From NCBI GenBank assembly GCA_934481445.1, contig CAKSPC010000005.1, forward strand, positions 3,024-67,023: a stretch of DNA of 64,000 nt, read 5' to 3'. The position numbers and the translations under genes are program-made. The notes beneath the pieces were generated by a model. It saw nothing but the letters and a program-made list of their open reading frames with translations, did no database searches and was not told the origin of the DNA. This DNA is from an uncultured Oscillospiraceae bacterium. Lineage in GTDB: Bacteria > Bacillota > Clostridia > Oscillospirales > Ruminococcaceae. Position 1 is the stretch's first letter. Every line of letters starts with the position of its first letter. Of the stretch, positions 52,740 to 64,000 are shown one piece after another.

Positions 52740-52950
52740 ACCCACACATCAAAAAAGGGATTTCGACTCCGGCGGCGGATTGCAGACCTCCCGTACTGCG
52801 GAAGATAGGGAGCGTGAAACCGTTGGGCGATCTTACCCACCCTGCCTAGAGCGGGTTTTATATTGCATCCTACGGCAAGGCGGTGCTTTGAACATTATGG
52901 GGTTTCGTCCCCTTTATGACAGAAGTCCTTCGGGGCTTCTGTTTTTTTGC
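52740..52950 (+). ncRNA. Candidate structured RNA downstream of DUF1292
   Basis: About 210 bases without a reading frame, GC-rich in an AT-richer surround and ending in a good terminator (ACAGAAG/CTTCTGT, 52919-52942, then seven T). A TATAAC at about 52735 could be the -10 box, lying inside an inverted repeat ATGTGTG/CACACAT. Visible stems: CTCCC/GGGAG (about 52788-52818), TGGG/CCCA (about 52827-52842), GGAT...ATCC pairing across the middle, and GGGG-TTTCGT-CCCC. Size is in the range of 6S RNA, and housekeeping RNA is plausible, but I do not see a clear 6S rod and leave the class open. Confidence 0.4.
52919..52949 (+). terminator. Terminator of the candidate RNA
   Basis: ACAGAAGTCC...GGCTTCTGT stem followed by TTTTTTT. 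Confidence 0.85.
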
Positions 52951-52952
52951 AT

Positions 52953-52998
52953 AAAAAACAGCCGTGCAGCTTCGACCGCACGGCTGTTTTTATTTTTT
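52953..52998. terminator. Bidirectional terminator at the end of the XRE gene
   Basis: AAACAGCCGTGC / GCACGGCTGTTT with flanking A and T runs; serves the minus-strand regulator gene, whose last codons overlap it, and backs up the RNA terminator. Confidence 0.8.
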
Positions 52999-53304
52999 GT
53001 TCTGTTTTTTCATCGTTTCTATAAGAACGCTTACGAGCTCCTTTTGCTGCGGGGTCAGACTGATGATGTCCTCGGCGATGCGCAGTTCATCGGAGGCGTT
53101 CGAGGGCAGGTGCCCGAGCAGAATATCGGTCGATACGCTGAAAATATCCGCAATTTTTATTAATGTTTTGTAGTCAGGTTCGTGTCCGCCTTTGATATAG
53201 CCGTTGAGGGTAGTGGGTGCGATGTGCAGTTTTGCGGCAAGTTCTCGCTGGGACATACCACGAACTTCTAGTAAATAGGATATTGTGCTGCCGATGTTGA
53301 GCAT
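52990..53304 (-). CDS. XRE-family HTH regulator
   Basis: 104 residues; the ATG at 53304 has GAGGTGA seven bases upstream. A longer upstream reading would cross the promoter region and is rejected. The Cro/C1-type HTH spans about residues 8-65 (ISYLLEVRGMSQRELAAKLHIAPTTLNGYIKGGHEPDYKTL is the full stretch; key parts MSQRELAAKL and APTTLNGYI). A short helical C-terminus (TPQQKELVSVLIETMKKQ) may dimerise. It is divergent from the zinc-ribbon/lipoprotein pair and probably represses that promoter; AT-rich dyads such as ATGTACTAATACAT lie between them. Confidence 0.88.
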   Translation of the reverse strand: MLNIGSTISYLLEVRGMSQRELAAKLHIAPTTLNGYIKGGHEPDYKTLIKIADIFSVSTDILLGHLPSNASDELRIAEDIISLTPQQKELVSVLIETMKKQNKK

Positions 53305-53380
53305 ACGTATCACCTCATGTCTAATTATATAACATATAACATTATTTCGGATATTATGTACTAATACATAGAATTTATAC

Positions 53381-53409
53381 TTGACAAATACGAGAAAATA
53401 GTATATAAT
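53381..53409 (+). promoter_or_regulatory. Promoter of the zinc-ribbon/lipoprotein operon
   Basis: TTGACA (53381) and TATAAT (53404) with a 17-base spacer, a perfect consensus. The dyad ATGTACTAATACAT just upstream is a candidate operator for the XRE protein. Confidence 0.8.
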
Positions 53410-53477
53410 AATGTCATAAAAATTATATGAAAGGAAAAGTGCGATAAGCGTCGGCTTTATCGCATGGAAAAAAGGGC

Positions 53478-54095
53478 ATGAATGAAAATCAGGAAACGGC
53501 ATTTGAAAACCCCGCCGCTGTTCCGACCGAACCGCAGGTTGGTAATCAGTTGTTTTGCAGAAACTGCGGTGCGCCGCTGAGCGAGGGACAGGCTTTCTGC
53601 GGCAGGTGCGGGCATGGCGTTGCTTCAACAGTTGCACCTGTTGCGGATGCGTCAATGGTGGTCAAGAAAAAATCCAAGATGCCTGTTATTATAGGATGCG
53701 TTGTCGGTGCTGTGGTTATTGCCGCGACCGCTCTGACGATTGTTTTTCTGGTGGGCGGCAAGTATGATTTTAACAAGGATTTTTCGGATATCAAATATGA
53801 AAAATGGTGCACGATAGCCGAGGACGGTACATGGATGATGCTTGACACAAATCCCACCGACATGGACAGCGACGACATGGATTATACATACTACACCGAA
53901 ACATATACTCCGTGCAACGAAAAGATAGAAGAGGTCAATTCCGAGCTGGGATTTTCAAGCGCGGTATATAAGAGAATGGGTGAAACGACGTGGTCGCAGG
54001 GCAGGCAGACTGAGAGCAACGACAAATTTACGGTCAGCTGGACGTATCATCCCGATAAAGGCCTGGAAGTAATGTATGAGGTGAAAAACAAATGA
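53478..54095 (+). CDS. Zinc-ribbon membrane protein, hypothetical
   Basis: 205 residues. A zinc ribbon near residues 27-45 (FCRNCGAPLSEGQAFCGRCG), a basic stretch, one transmembrane segment (about 70-93) and an extracellular domain of about 110 residues rich in Tyr, Asp and Thr. The layout puts the zinc ribbon in the cytoplasm and the unknown domain outside. It shares an operon with the lipoprotein gene, overlapping it by four bases, and faces the XRE regulator. I recognise no family for the outer domain. Confidence 0.72.
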   Translation: MNENQETAFENPAAVPTEPQVGNQLFCRNCGAPLSEGQAFCGRCGHGVASTVAPVADASMVVKKKSKMPVIIGCVVGAVVIAATALTIVFLVGGKYDFNKDFSDIKYEKWCTIAEDGTWMMLDTNPTDMDSDDMDYTYYTETYTPCNEKIEEVNSELGFSSAVYKRMGETTWSQGRQTESNDKFTVSWTYHPDKGLEVMYEVKNK

Positions 54096-54751
54096 ATAAA
54101 AAGTTTTATATAAAAAGATCTTTTGGCGTAATTGCAGCTGTGATAATGCTTGCGTCGTCAACGGGTTGTATGCACGAACATGAATTTACGGAAGCGACCT
54201 GCACGGAACCCAGAACCTGCACGGAGTGCGGCGAAACGGAGGGAGAAGCGCTTGGGCATGATTTCTCCGAGGCGACCTGCACGGAACCCAAAATCTGTAA
54301 GGTGTGCGGCGAAACGGAGGGGGAAGCACTGGGCCATACTGTATCTATCGGTACCTGCAAAAGGTGCGGTGAGTCGATAAATTACGATGAGGTTGAAAAG
54401 ATACTCAGCGAATATAAGTCCGCAAACAGCTATTGGGATACGGCAAATCAGTATATTATCAATGCCGACGTGTCCCGAGGTCTTGACAGGGTATACAGGG
54501 ATTATTGCAGCGCTTATGATTATGTGCTGAAATATCAGAATGCGCTTAAAAAGGTTTCCGACATATGCGATAAGTATCCGGAGCTTAAAAGCCTCAGCAA
54601 TGCGCTTGATAAAATCAAAAGCTATAATCTTCGCAAGCCGGCAAGCAGTTCTGCGGATGATCTTGCGGGATTCACCGATCAGCTGGTGGAGCTGCTGAGA
54701 TTGGGTTCTGATTTTGCGACGGAAGCTGCAAATTGGTCAAGGGCGCAGTAA
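54092..54751 (+). CDS. Lipoprotein with Cys-rich repeats, hypothetical
   Basis: 219 residues; start overlaps the previous stop (ATGA). Lipobox SSTGC (Cys about residue 27) is followed by two and a half Cys-rich repeats of 26 residues (FTEATCTEP-x-TC-x-ECGETEGEALGH). Their wording resembles the Cys/His repeats of the giant protein at 13725. A helical, Tyr/Ser-rich domain follows (about 95-219). Repeats of this kind are frequent in clostridial surface proteins. Ligand and role unknown. Confidence 0.72.
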   Translation: MNKKFYIKRSFGVIAAVIMLASSTGCMHEHEFTEATCTEPRTCTECGETEGEALGHDFSEATCTEPKICKVCGETEGEALGHTVSIGTCKRCGESINYDEVEKILSEYKSANSYWDTANQYIINADVSRGLDRVYRDYCSAYDYVLKYQNALKKVSDICDKYPELKSLSNALDKIKSYNLRKPASSSADDLAGFTDQLVELLRLGSDFATEAANWSRAQ

Positions 54752-54863
54752 TGCGCTGCGGAAAGGACTCGGAAATATGAAGAGAGCATGGTAATGCTTT
54801 ATGCGTCATCGGATATGGTGATATTACAGTTTGCACTGAAGCAATAAGTGAAGTAATACCAGC

Positions 54864-54902
54864 ACCCACAGAAACATTTTTGTTTCTGTGGGTATCTTTT
54901 TA
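54864..54902 (+). terminator. Terminator of the lipoprotein operon
   Basis: A perfect 13-bp stem ACCCACAGAAACA / TGTTTCTGTGGGT followed by ATCTTTTT. Confidence 0.9.
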
Positions 54903-55028
54903 AACAAACTTTTTCGTTATTTTAAACAAACTTGATTTTTCCCGATCAAAATCGTATAAATGCGCAGAAATCCCCCGCGGTATGACGGAAAAATATCCAT
55001 TATGACGAAAAATATTTCGCCGAATTGC

Positions 55029-55057
55029 TTGACTTTTGTTTTTGGATATGGTATAAT
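55029..55057 (+). promoter_or_regulatory. Promoter of rpoBC
   Basis: TTGACT (55029) and TATAAT (55052) with a 17-base spacer. It is directly in front of rpoB; no rplJ or rplL gene lies upstream. Confidence 0.8.
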
Positions 55058-55082
55058 ACTATACTGTATCATAATGGATTTG

Positions 55083-55138
55083 TATGCAAAACGGGCGTTT
55101 TTCGGCATGAAAAATGCGTTGTTCTGACCGTTTTCATA
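55083..55138 (+). promoter_or_regulatory. Hairpin in the rpoB leader
   Basis: TATG-c-AAAACGG (55083-55094) pairs with CCGTTTT-CATA (55128-55138); inside it GCGTTTTTC pairs with GAAAAATGC. It lies between the promoter and the start codon, with no T-run, so a leader control element is more likely than a terminator. Confidence 0.55.
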
Positions 55139-55179
55139 GGCAAATTCTGACTGTATTTTATTAAGGAGTGAAAAAGCCG

Positions 55180-58100
55180 ATGGTGAATGTAAAGCCTGTA
55201 CAGCTCGGAAAGACCACCCGACAGAGTTTTTCAAAAATCAATGAGGTCATCGAAATGCCCAACCTTATTGGTATCCAGAAGGACTCCTACGAATGGTTCC
55301 TCACGGACGGAATTAAAGAGGTCTTTAAGGACGTTTCCCCGATCGTCGACTCGAACGGCAAGTTTGAGCTGTCGTTCATAGACTTCCGCCTTGACGACAA
55401 GACGAAGTATTCTATCGAGGAATGCAAGGAGCGCAACGCAACTTATGCGGCCCCCCTGCGCGTTACGGCAAGACTGCTCAACAGAGAAACCGGCGAGCTG
55501 ATGGATAACGAGATATACATGGGTGACCTGCCCCTCATGACGGACAGCGGTACCTTTGTTATCAACGGTTCGGAGCGTGTAGTTGTTTCCCAGCTGGTGC
55601 GTTCCCCCGGCGTTTACTACGGTTTTGAGCACGACAAGACAGGTAAGAAGCTTTTCAAGGCAACGGTCATCCCGAACCGCGGCGCATGGCTCGAGCTTGA
55701 GATGGACTCCAACGACGTATTCTATGTGCGCATAGATAAGAACAGAAAGTTCCCCTGCACGACTTTCCTGCGTTCCATCGGCCTTTCCACCGACGAAATG
55801 CTCAAGGAAAAGTTCGGCGATGATCCCCGTATCACCGTCACCATCGACAGCGGCAAGGACAACACCAAGAACGAAGAGGAAGCGCTCCTTGAGGTTTACA
55901 GAAAGCTGCGTCCCGGCGAGCCTGCAACGGTAGATTCCGCGCGCACCACACTCGACAACCTGTTTTTCGACGCGAAGAGATACGACCTCTCCCGCTTCGG
56001 CCGCTATAAGTATAATAAGAAGCTCGGCATCGCTTCCCGTATCGCGGGAATGAAGGCTGCCGAAACAGTTATCGCGCCCCTTACCGGCGAGATCCTCGTT
56101 GAGGAAAACGAGCTCATCACCCGGGAAAAGGCAATGGAGATCCAGAATGCCGGCGTCCTTGAGATGGCTGTTCACAAGGTGGAGAGCGAGGGCATCGCAA
56201 AGGTTGTCGGCAACGGCATGGTTGATATCAAGCAGTATGTCGGCGATATGGATGTCGAGTCCCTCGGTATCAACGAGCAGGTTAAGTTCGGCGTTCTTGC
56301 TGAAATCCTTGAAGAAGCTGCGGGCGACCGCGACAAGATGGCAGAGCTCATCGCTGCACGCGCAGAGCAGCTTATCCCCAAGCATATCACGCTGGAGGAT
56401 ATCTTCGCGAGCGTTGGCTACTTCATCAACCTCTGCGAGGGTATCGGCGATATCGACGATATCGACCACCTCGGCAACAGACGTATCCGCTGCGTAGGCG
56501 AACTGCTTCAGAACCAGTTCAGAATAGGCTTCACCCGTATGGAACGCACCATCCGCGAAAGAATGGGACTTCAGGCGAACGACAACGAAAAGGTTTCCCC
56601 CGCTTCGCTGATAAACGCCCGTCAGGTCATAGCTTCCATGAAGGAATTCTTCGGATCCTCGCCGCTTTCGCAGTTCATGGATCAGAACAACCCCCTTGCG
56701 GAGCTGACGCATAAGCGCCGTCTGTCCTCCCTCGGTCCGGGCGGTCTGTCCCGTGACCGTGCAGGATTCGAGGTCCGCGACGTTCATTACTCCCACTACG
56801 GAAGAATGTGCCCCATCGAGACCCCTGAAGGTCCTAACATCGGACTTATCTCTTACCTCGCAACTTTCGCGAGAATAAATGTATACGGCTTCATCGAGGC
56901 ACCCTACCGCCGCGTTGACAAGGAGACCGGCAAGGTGCTCGACGAGGTAGTTTACATGACCGCCGACGTTGAGGATAACTACGTTGTAGCGCAGGCGAAC
57001 GAGCCCCTCGACGAAGAGGGCAGATTTGCGCGCCCCCGCGTGAACGCACGCTGCCGCGACGCCATCCTTGAAATCGAGCGCGAAAAGGTAGACTTCATGG
57101 ACGTATCGCCGAAGATGGTAGTTTCCGTCGCAACGGCGATGATCCCGTTCCTCGAAAACGACGACGCGAACCGTGCCCTGATGGGTGCCAACATGCAGCG
57201 TCAGGCCGTTCCGCTCATGGTTACGGACAACCCCATCGTCGGCACAGGTATGGAATACAAGGCTGCCGTTGACTCCGGCGTTGTCGTATGCGCAAAGGAA
57301 GACGGCGTTGCCACCGAGGTAAGCGCAGACCGCATCGTTATCACAAACGACCTTGGTCAGGAGCATATGTACAAGCTCATCAAGTTCAAGCGCTCCAACC
57401 AGGGCAACTGCGTAAACCAGCGCCCCATCGTCCAGAAGGGCGAGCGCATAAAGAAGGGCGACGTTATTGCCGATGGTCCCGCAACAAAGATGGGCGAGAT
57501 CGCGCTCGGTAAGAATGCTCTCATCGGCTTTATGACATGGGAAGGCTACAACTACGAGGACGCCGTTCTCATCAACGAAAAGCTTGTTTACAACGATGTT
57601 TACACATCTATCCATATTGAAGAATACGAGCTTGAGTGCCGCGAAACAAAGCTCGGCAGCGAGGAGATCACCCGCGATATCCCGAACCTCTCCGACGAAG
57701 TCCTCAAGGACCTCGACGAGCGCGGTATCATCCGCATCGGTGCGGAGGTTCATTCCGGCGATATCCTCGTCGGCAAGGTTTCTCCCAAGGGCGAAACAGA
57801 GCTCACCGCAGAGGAGAAGCTGCTCCGCGCTATCTTCGGCGAGAAGGCACGCGAAGTACGCGATAACTCCCTGAGAGTTCCCCACGGCGTAAGCGGTATC
57901 GTTGTTGATATCAAGGTATTTGACCGCGAAACCTCCGACGACCTCGCACCCGGAATCAACGAAAAGGTACGCGTTTATATCGCACAGAAGAGAAAGATCT
58001 CCGTCGGCGATAAGATGGCGGGCCGTCACGGTAACAAGGGTGTCGTTTCCCGCATACTCAAGCAGGAGGATATGCCTTTCCTGCCTGATGGCACGCCGCT

Positions 58101-59013
58101 TGACATCGTACTGAACCCCCTCGGCGTTCCTTCCCGTATGAACATCGGTCAGGTGCTCGAAGTTCACCTCGGCTATGTTGCAAGAGCGCTCGGCTGGAAG
58201 ATCGCTACCCCCGTATTCGACGGCGCACACGAGCAGGATATACGCGAGCTTTACGACATCGCTCGCAGCAAGAAGGGTGAACTCGGCGGCGAGAACACCG
58301 CGGGCATCGACTTCACAAAGCTTTCGTGGACATCCGACTGCAAGACGCAGCTTACGGACGGCAGAACCGGCGAGAAGTTCGACGGTCCCGTAACCGTTGG
58401 TTATATGTACTACCTCAAGCTGCATCACCTCGTTGACGATAAGATCCACGCACGTTCGACAGGTCCCTACTCCCTCGTTACTCAGCAGCCTCTGGGCGGT
58501 AAGGCTCAGTTCGGCGGTCAGAGATTCGGCGAGATGGAAGTATGGGCACTGGAGGCTTACGGCGCTGCATATACTCTTCAGGAAATACTCACCGTCAAGT
58601 CCGATGACCTCATGGGCAGACAGAAGACCTACGAGGCTATCGTCAAGGGCGAGCCTGTTCCGAAGCCCGGCGTTCCCGAGTCCTTCAAGGTTATGATAAG
58701 CGAGCTTCAGGGTCTGGGTCTTGATATCCGTATTCTCGACGAGAAGGGCGCAGAGATCGACCTTAAGGATGATATGGACGAAGAGGACGAGGCATCCTAC
58801 GGACGCCACGGCTTTGACGCGGACTACAAGTCCGACGACAGCGACTTCAACGCAGCAGGTTATGAAGTTATGGATCAGGATGAAGCCGAAAACGGCGGCG
58901 TTGTCAACGATTCCGACGAGGATGTAGTAGACGGCGGCGACGAGGGCGACTTTGATTTCAACGATGACGAAAACGACGATTTTGACGATTTCGGCAGCGA
59001 TGACGACGAATAA
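55180..59013 (+). CDS. rpoB: RNA polymerase beta subunit
   Basis: ATG at 55180 chosen because AAGGAG is 11 bases upstream; a GTG at 55168 overlaps that site. 1277 residues. The rifampicin-region sequence [20 protein letters not shown]...LGPGGLSR is wild type at the usual resistance positions. Later conserved parts include [24 protein letters not shown] and [11 protein letters not shown]. The C-terminus carries an acidic tail of about 80 residues (after [12 protein letters not shown]), far beyond the usual end of the subunit. The transcript continues into rpoC. Confidence 0.97.
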   Translation: MVNVKPVQLGKTTRQSFSKINEVIEMPNLIGIQKDSYEWFLTDGIKEVFKDVSPIVDSNGKFELSFIDFRLDDKTKYSIEECKERNATYAAPLRVTARLLNRETGELMDNEIYMGDLPLMTDSGTFVINGSERVVVSQLVRSPGVYYGFEHDKTGKKLFKATVIPNRGAWLELEMDSNDVFYVRIDKNRKFPCTTFLRSIGLSTDEMLKEKFGDDPRITVTIDSGKDNTKNEEEALLEVYRKLRPGEPATVDSARTTLDNLFFDAKRYDLSRFGRYKYNKKLGIASRIAGMKAAETVIAPLTGEILVEENELITREKAMEIQNAGVLEMAVHKVESEGIAKVVGNGMVDIKQYVGDMDVESLGINEQVKFGVLAEILEEAAGDRDKMAELIAARAEQLIPKHITLEDIFASVGYFINLCEGIGDIDDIDHLGNRRIRCVGELLQNQFRIGFTRMERTIRERMGLQANDNEKVSPASLINARQVIASMKEFFGSSPLSQFMDQNNPLAELTHKRRLSSLGPGGLSRDRAGFEVRDVHYSHYGRMCPIETPEGPNIGLISYLATFARINVYGFIEAPYRRVDKETGKVLDEVVYMTADVEDNYVVAQANEPLDEEGRFARPRVNARCRDAILEIEREKVDFMDVSPKMVVSVATAMIPFLENDDANRALMGANMQRQAVPLMVTDNPIVGTGMEYKAAVDSGVVVCAKEDGVATEVSADRIVITNDLGQEHMYKLIKFKRSNQGNCVNQRPIVQKGERIKKGDVIADGPATKMGEIALGKNALIGFMTWEGYNYEDAVLINEKLVYNDVYTSIHIEEYELECRETKLGSEEITRDIPNLSDEVLKDLDERGIIRIGAEVHSGDILVGKVSPKGETELTAEEKLLRAIFGEKAREVRDNSLRVPHGVSGIVVDIKVFDRETSDDLAPGINEKVRVYIAQKRKISVGDKMAGRHGNKGVVSRILKQEDMPFLPDGTPLDIVLNPLGVPSRMNIGQVLEVHLGYVARALGWKIATPVFDGAHEQDIRELYDIARSKKGELGGENTAGIDFTKLSWTSDCKTQLTDGRTGEKFDGPVTVGYMYYLKLHHLVDDKIHARSTGPYSLVTQQPLGGKAQFGGQRFGEMEVWALEAYGAAYTLQEILTVKSDDLMGRQKTYEAIVKGEPVPKPGVPESFKVMISELQGLGLDIRILDEKGAEIDLKDDMDEEDEASYGRHGFDADYKSDDSDFNAAGYEVMDQDEAENGGVVNDSDEDVVDGGDEGDFDFNDDENDDFDDFGSDDDE

Positions 59014-59081
59014 TAATTTCGCAGAAGCATTCAGGGGGCGCGGGTGCGCCTCCCGTATAAACAGAGAGATGAGGTAAATAA

Positions 59082-62642
<3,561 letters not shown>

Positions 62643-62675
62643 AATAAACAAAAATTCTGCTTTAAGATAATTTAT

Positions 62676-62728
62676 AACGGTGTTTGTCACAAAGTTTCCG
62701 AAAAGGTCTTGACAAACACCGTTTTTTG
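62676..62728 (+). terminator. Terminator of rpoBC, overlapping the rpsL promoter
   Basis: AACGGTGTTTGTC / GACAAACACCGTT, a 13-bp perfect stem with a 22-base loop, then TTTTTTGC. Its 3' arm contains most of the -35 box of the next promoter. Confidence 0.85.
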
Positions 62729-62737
62729 CACTAAAAT
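62709..62737 (+). promoter_or_regulatory. Promoter of the rpsL-rpsG-fusA operon
   Basis: TTGACA (62709-62714) and TAAAAT (62732-62737) with a 17-base spacer; the -35 box is embedded in the terminator hairpin of rpoC. Confidence 0.75.
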
Positions 62738-62810
62738 ATATGAATGTGTGAGTATTTTATCGGCAAACGGTAAATAATAACACACGGATAATTTTATTGG
62801 AGGTGAAATA

Positions 62811-63236
62811 ATGCCAACTTTTAATCAGCTTGTCCGCAAGGGACGTCAGGTTTCTGAGAAGAAGTCCAAGGCGCCTGCTCTTCAGAAGGGTATGAACACT
62901 CTGCACAAGGAGCAGATCGATCAGCACTCTCCCCAGAAGCGCGGAGTTTGCACAGCCGTAAGAACCAGCACTCCTAAGAAGCCTAACTCAGCAATGAGAA
63001 AGGTAGCCAGAGTTAAGCTGTCCAACGGTTACGAAGTTACAGCTTACATTCCCGGTATCGGACACAAACTGCAGGAACACTCCGTTGTTCTGATCCGCGG
63101 CGGTCGTGTAAAGGACCTCCCTGGTGTGCGTTACCACATCATCCGCGGTACTCTCGACGCACAGGGCGTTGACAAGAGAATGCAGGGACGCTCCAAGTAT
63201 GGTGCAAAGCGTCCGAAGGCTGGAAAGAAAGCGTAA
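62811..63236 (+). CDS. rpsL: Ribosomal protein S12
   Basis: 141 residues with GGAGGTG before the ATG. The decoding-centre segments [11 protein letters not shown] and [12 protein letters not shown] carry the wild-type lysines associated with streptomycin sensitivity. Codons are of the highly expressed type. A gap of 132 bases follows before rpsG. Confidence 0.98.
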   Translation: MPTFNQLVRKGRQVSEKKSKAPALQKGMNTLHKEQIDQHSPQKRGVCTAVRTSTPKKPNSAMRKVARVKLSNGYEVTAYIPGIGHKLQEHSVVLIRGGRVKDLPGVRYHIIRGTLDAQGVDKRMQGRSKYGAKRPKAGKKA

Positions 63237-63368
63237 TTTCTGACTTTAAGCTGTCAGGCAGGGCATTATTTTGGCTATATCAAATTCATTGCCTTTTGTT
63301 TGGACGGCGGGAGTTGAACGCTTTCGAGTACCTATGATTTTCATTTCGTATGAAGGAGGGAAGTTAAA

Positions 63369-63839
63369 GTGCCAAGAAGAGGTAATGTTCCCAAGCGTGA
63401 GGTACTGCCGGATCCTATGTACGGTTCCGAGCTGGTAACAAGACTTATCAACAACATCATGCTTGACGGAAAGAAGGGCGTAGCCCAGAAGATAGTTTAC
63501 GGCGCGTTCGAGATCGTTGCGGAAAAGACAGGCAAGGACGCTCTCGAGGCTTTCGAGGAGGCAATGGAGAATATCATGCCTCAGCTCGAAGTTAAGGCTC
63601 GCCGCGTCGGCGGTGCAACCTACCAGGTTCCTATGGAGGTTCGCCCCGAAAGACGCCGCACGCTCGGTCTGAGATGGATCACCACCTACAGCCGCGCGCG
63701 CAGCGAAAAAACAATGAAGGAAAGACTTGCAAACGAGATCTGCGATGCACTGAATGGTCAGGGCGGATCCTGCAAGAAGCGTGACGATACTCACAAGATG
63801 GCAGAAGCTAACAAGGCTTTCGCACATTACAAGTGGTAA
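63369..63839 (+). CDS. rpsG: Ribosomal protein S7
   Basis: 156 residues from a GTG start ([15 protein letters not shown]) with GAAGGAGG about nine bases upstream. S7 nucleates assembly of the 30S head. The 132-base spacer between rpsL and rpsG, in which S7 acts as translational repressor in E. coli, is large enough for a control structure here, but I do not recognise one with certainty. Confidence 0.97.
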   Translation: MPRRGNVPKREVLPDPMYGSELVTRLINNIMLDGKKGVAQKIVYGAFEIVAEKTGKDALEAFEEAMENIMPQLEVKARRVGGATYQVPMEVRPERRRTLGLRWITTYSRARSEKTMKERLANEICDALNGQGGSCKKRDDTHKMAEANKAFAHYKW

Positions 63840-63908
63840 TCAGAGCCGTTGGGTTCTCCGCGGCATGATGACCGCGGAGTATCCAAGATGTTATATTCGG
63901 AGGATTTT

Positions 63909-64000
63909 ATGAAAAGAGACGTAACTCTCGAAATGACCCGTAATATTGGTATCATGGCTCACATCGACGCCGGTAAGACAACAACTACCGAGCGTATCCT
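63909..64000 (+). CDS. fusA: Elongation factor G, 3' end beyond the window
   Basis: 30 codons visible. After the ATG at 63909 (GGAGG upstream) the protein reads [20 protein letters not shown], with the G1 motif [15 protein letters not shown]. This is the EF-G N-terminus; the extra residues before the usual start are in keeping with clostridia. Confidence 0.95.
   Translation, partial: MKRDVTLEMTRNIGIMAHIDAGKTTTTERI

Noticed and set aside
53305-53655. N-terminal extension of the XRE regulator
   Set aside because: It would cross the divergent promoter and the opposite gene; a good ribosome binding site precedes the inner ATG at 53304.
55231-58809. 1192-codon minus-strand reading frame opposite rpoB
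   Set aside because: It is an antisense shadow caused by strong codon bias in rpoB; no ribosome binding site or family likeness.

Overview
The window looks like a chromosomal segment of a Gram-positive, GC-rich gut or rumen clostridium of the Oscillospiraceae (Ruminococcus-like) type. Supporting signs are the type I dockerin on a giant secreted protein, a galactomannan-degrading operon, lipoprotein signal peptides with clostridial spacing, many TTGACA-17-TATAAT promoters with short intrinsic terminators, and housekeeping gene orders usual in clostridia (phoH-ybeY-dgkA, recJ-relA, MBL hydrolase-hemZ, rpoB-rpoC-rpsL-rpsG-fusA). The genus is an inference; nothing here names a species.

Layout. 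1-2640: the right end of a phage-like tail module (two genes, the first cut by the window edge). 2729-8531: a tiny Cys-rich gene, a membrane-anchored alpha/beta hydrolase, phoH-ybeY-dgkA and a seven-TM EAL phosphodiesterase. 8640-13480: sbcD-sbcC and a tRNA-Pro(GGG). 13725-21812: an 8-kb gene for a 2695-residue dockerin-bearing, repeat-built exoprotein. 22290-32187: purB, recJ, relA with a translationally coupled GIY-YIG membrane protein, an MBL hydrolase, hemZ, a small abundant membrane protein and an MreB-type gene. 32237-37026: a LacI-type sensor fused to a diguanylate cyclase, facing an operon of GH27 alpha-galactosidase, a small zinc-ribbon protein and a GH26 mannanase lipoprotein. 37516-51159: a TSCPD protein, a BMP-type binding lipoprotein, two tandem parvulin-like foldase lipoproteins, a PLP decarboxylase, a bacterial-PH membrane protein, glmU, an NAD-salvage pair (pncA-like, pncB) in a tight run with an unknown gene and a TtcA-like PP-loop enzyme, a four-TM protein and uridine phosphorylase. 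51160-55179: a mostly non-coding stretch with two candidate structured RNAs, a DUF1292 gene and an XRE repressor facing a two-gene surface module. 55180-64000: rpoB-rpoC, then rpsL-rpsG-fusA (cut by the right edge).

The least explained material is intergenic. Four copies of a modular, palindrome-rich element of roughly 210-280 bp lie at 2954, 21857, 37231 and 51173. Paired copies keep base pairing while changing sequence in at least two stems. A second item is a stretch of about 580 bases (about 52077 down to 51500) with its own minus-strand promoter, nested hairpins and a terminator but no convincing gene; I propose it is a large structured RNA. Signalling and glycan functions also meet here: a cytosolic sugar-binding-protein-like domain drives a GGDEF domain next to the galactomannan operon, and a separate EAL enzyme is nearby.
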